NCBI GenBank assembly: GCA_016794145.1
Contig: JAEUKP010000010.1
Location: forward strand, 62,001 to 126,000
DNA from: Alphaproteobacteria bacterium
GTDB lineage: Bacteria > Pseudomonadota > Alphaproteobacteria > Micavibrionales > Micavibrionaceae
Length of the DNA stretch: 64,000 nucleotides
Direction: 5' to 3'
Below the pieces are notes generated by a model. It was not told the origin of the DNA. It searched no databases and saw only the letters and a program-made list of their open reading frames with translations. Shown piece by piece: positions 63,692 through 64,000 of the stretch (within the stretch, counting starts at the first letter, position 1; each line of letters starts with the position of its first letter). The translations under genes and the position numbers were made by a program.

Positions 63692-64000
63692 TGACAATCT
63701 CGACCATAAGGTCACAGCCATTATCAAAACGTTTGAACGTGCAGAAAAAGTAAGGAATTTGCACGCCTCTTTGCGTCAGTATTATCCCACTTTACCTGTT
63801 GTGATTGTGGATGACTCTCAAACGCCGATGACCGATGTATGGGATCCACACACGCGTTATATTCATGCTGATTACGATATTGGTCTTTCGCAGGGGCGCA
63901 ATCTGGCGGTATCGTATGTTGATACTCCTTTTACCTTGTTACTCGACGATGATTTTCTTTTTACGCCGGAAACAAAAATCGAAACCTTTCTTCAAATTCT
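63678..64000 (+). CDS. Family 2 glycosyltransferase, N-terminal part
   Basis: The frame starts at an ATG at 63678 inside the GT8 gene end and runs off the window edge, giving 107 residues. The GT2 start is clear: TAIIKTFERAEKVRNLHASL, VVIVDDSQTP and SQGRNLAVSYVDTPFTLLLDDDF, with a DDD motif that binds the nucleotide sugar metal. The rest of the enzyme lies beyond the window. It continues the polysaccharide locus. Confidence 0.85.
   Translation, partial: MGIPDDNLDHKVTAIIKTFERAEKVRNLHASLRQYYPTLPVVIVDDSQTPMTDVWDPHTRYIHADYDIGLSQGRNLAVSYVDTPFTLLLDDDFLFTPETKIETFLQI

Overview
The window comes from an alphaproteobacterium with an AT-leaning chromosome. Supporting this are a circularly permuted, two-piece tmRNA gene, a short Aat transferase, a mitochondrial-processing-peptidase-like M16 protease, a DUF6489 gene just before mnmE, and an aroQ-accB-accC operon. 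It makes its own branched-chain amino acids (ilvB-ilvH-ilvC), serine (serA), fatty acids (accB, accC) and LPS heptose (hldE), so it is not a strongly reduced Rickettsia-like endosymbiont. A cluster of Dot/Icm-type (type IVB) secretion genes at the left edge suggests contact with protists or other host cells. I cannot place it to order from the sequence alone.

Layout. 1-4.4 kb: the end of a Dot/Icm operon (dotD fragment, dotC, dotB, icmT) and a TcpQ-domain envelope protein, closed by a terminator. 4.5-5.0 kb: the split tmRNA gene ssrA on the minus strand, with its own promoter, tag-coding region and terminator. 5.0-16.2 kb: housekeeping genes (M16 protease, serA, rplT/rpmI, gpt, rarA, a TerA-like gene, aat, accC, accB, aroQ). 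16.4-22.9 kb: a HicB-like gene, rimO, then an ilv operon that starts with a 40-codon leader peptide rich in Val/Ile/Leu followed by an intrinsic terminator, which is the layout of a transcription attenuator. Two GNAT acetyltransferase genes sit between ilvB and ilvH. 23-34.6 kb: EamA transporter, M48 protease with a DUF898 membrane protein, ftsK, yceI, M23 peptidase, a LapG-like cysteine protease and hldE. 34.6-39.8 kb: a lipoprotein, System II cytochrome c maturation genes (resB, ccsA, a TlpA-type thioredoxin) and glucokinase. 39.7-44.9 kb: a membrane protein with eight CxxC motifs, DUF6489-mnmE, and a secreted adhesin-like protein.

45-49.6 kb is an accessory patch: three GNAT genes, an MFS exporter and an ECF-type sigma factor, with visibly more GC-rich DNA at its start and a possible gene fragment on its left edge. 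49.7-54.2 kb: an intergenic palindromic repeat, rlmE, then an envelope thiol/copper cluster (M48-TPR protease, two DsbA-like proteins, a PCu(A)C copper chaperone). 54.4-58.2 kb: a DUF2339 membrane protein, an IS481-type transposase remnant, small unknown genes and folD. From 58.3 kb to the right edge is a cell-surface polysaccharide locus: ABC export permease and ATPase (wzm/wzt), a pyruvyl-transferase-family protein, a methyltransferase and glycosyltransferases of families 8 and 2, the last cut by the window end.

No rRNA, tRNA, CRISPR array, integrase or intact insertion sequence was seen. The most informative non-protein signals are the split tmRNA, the ilv attenuator, and an intergenic-type repeat that has become part of the wzt reading frame.
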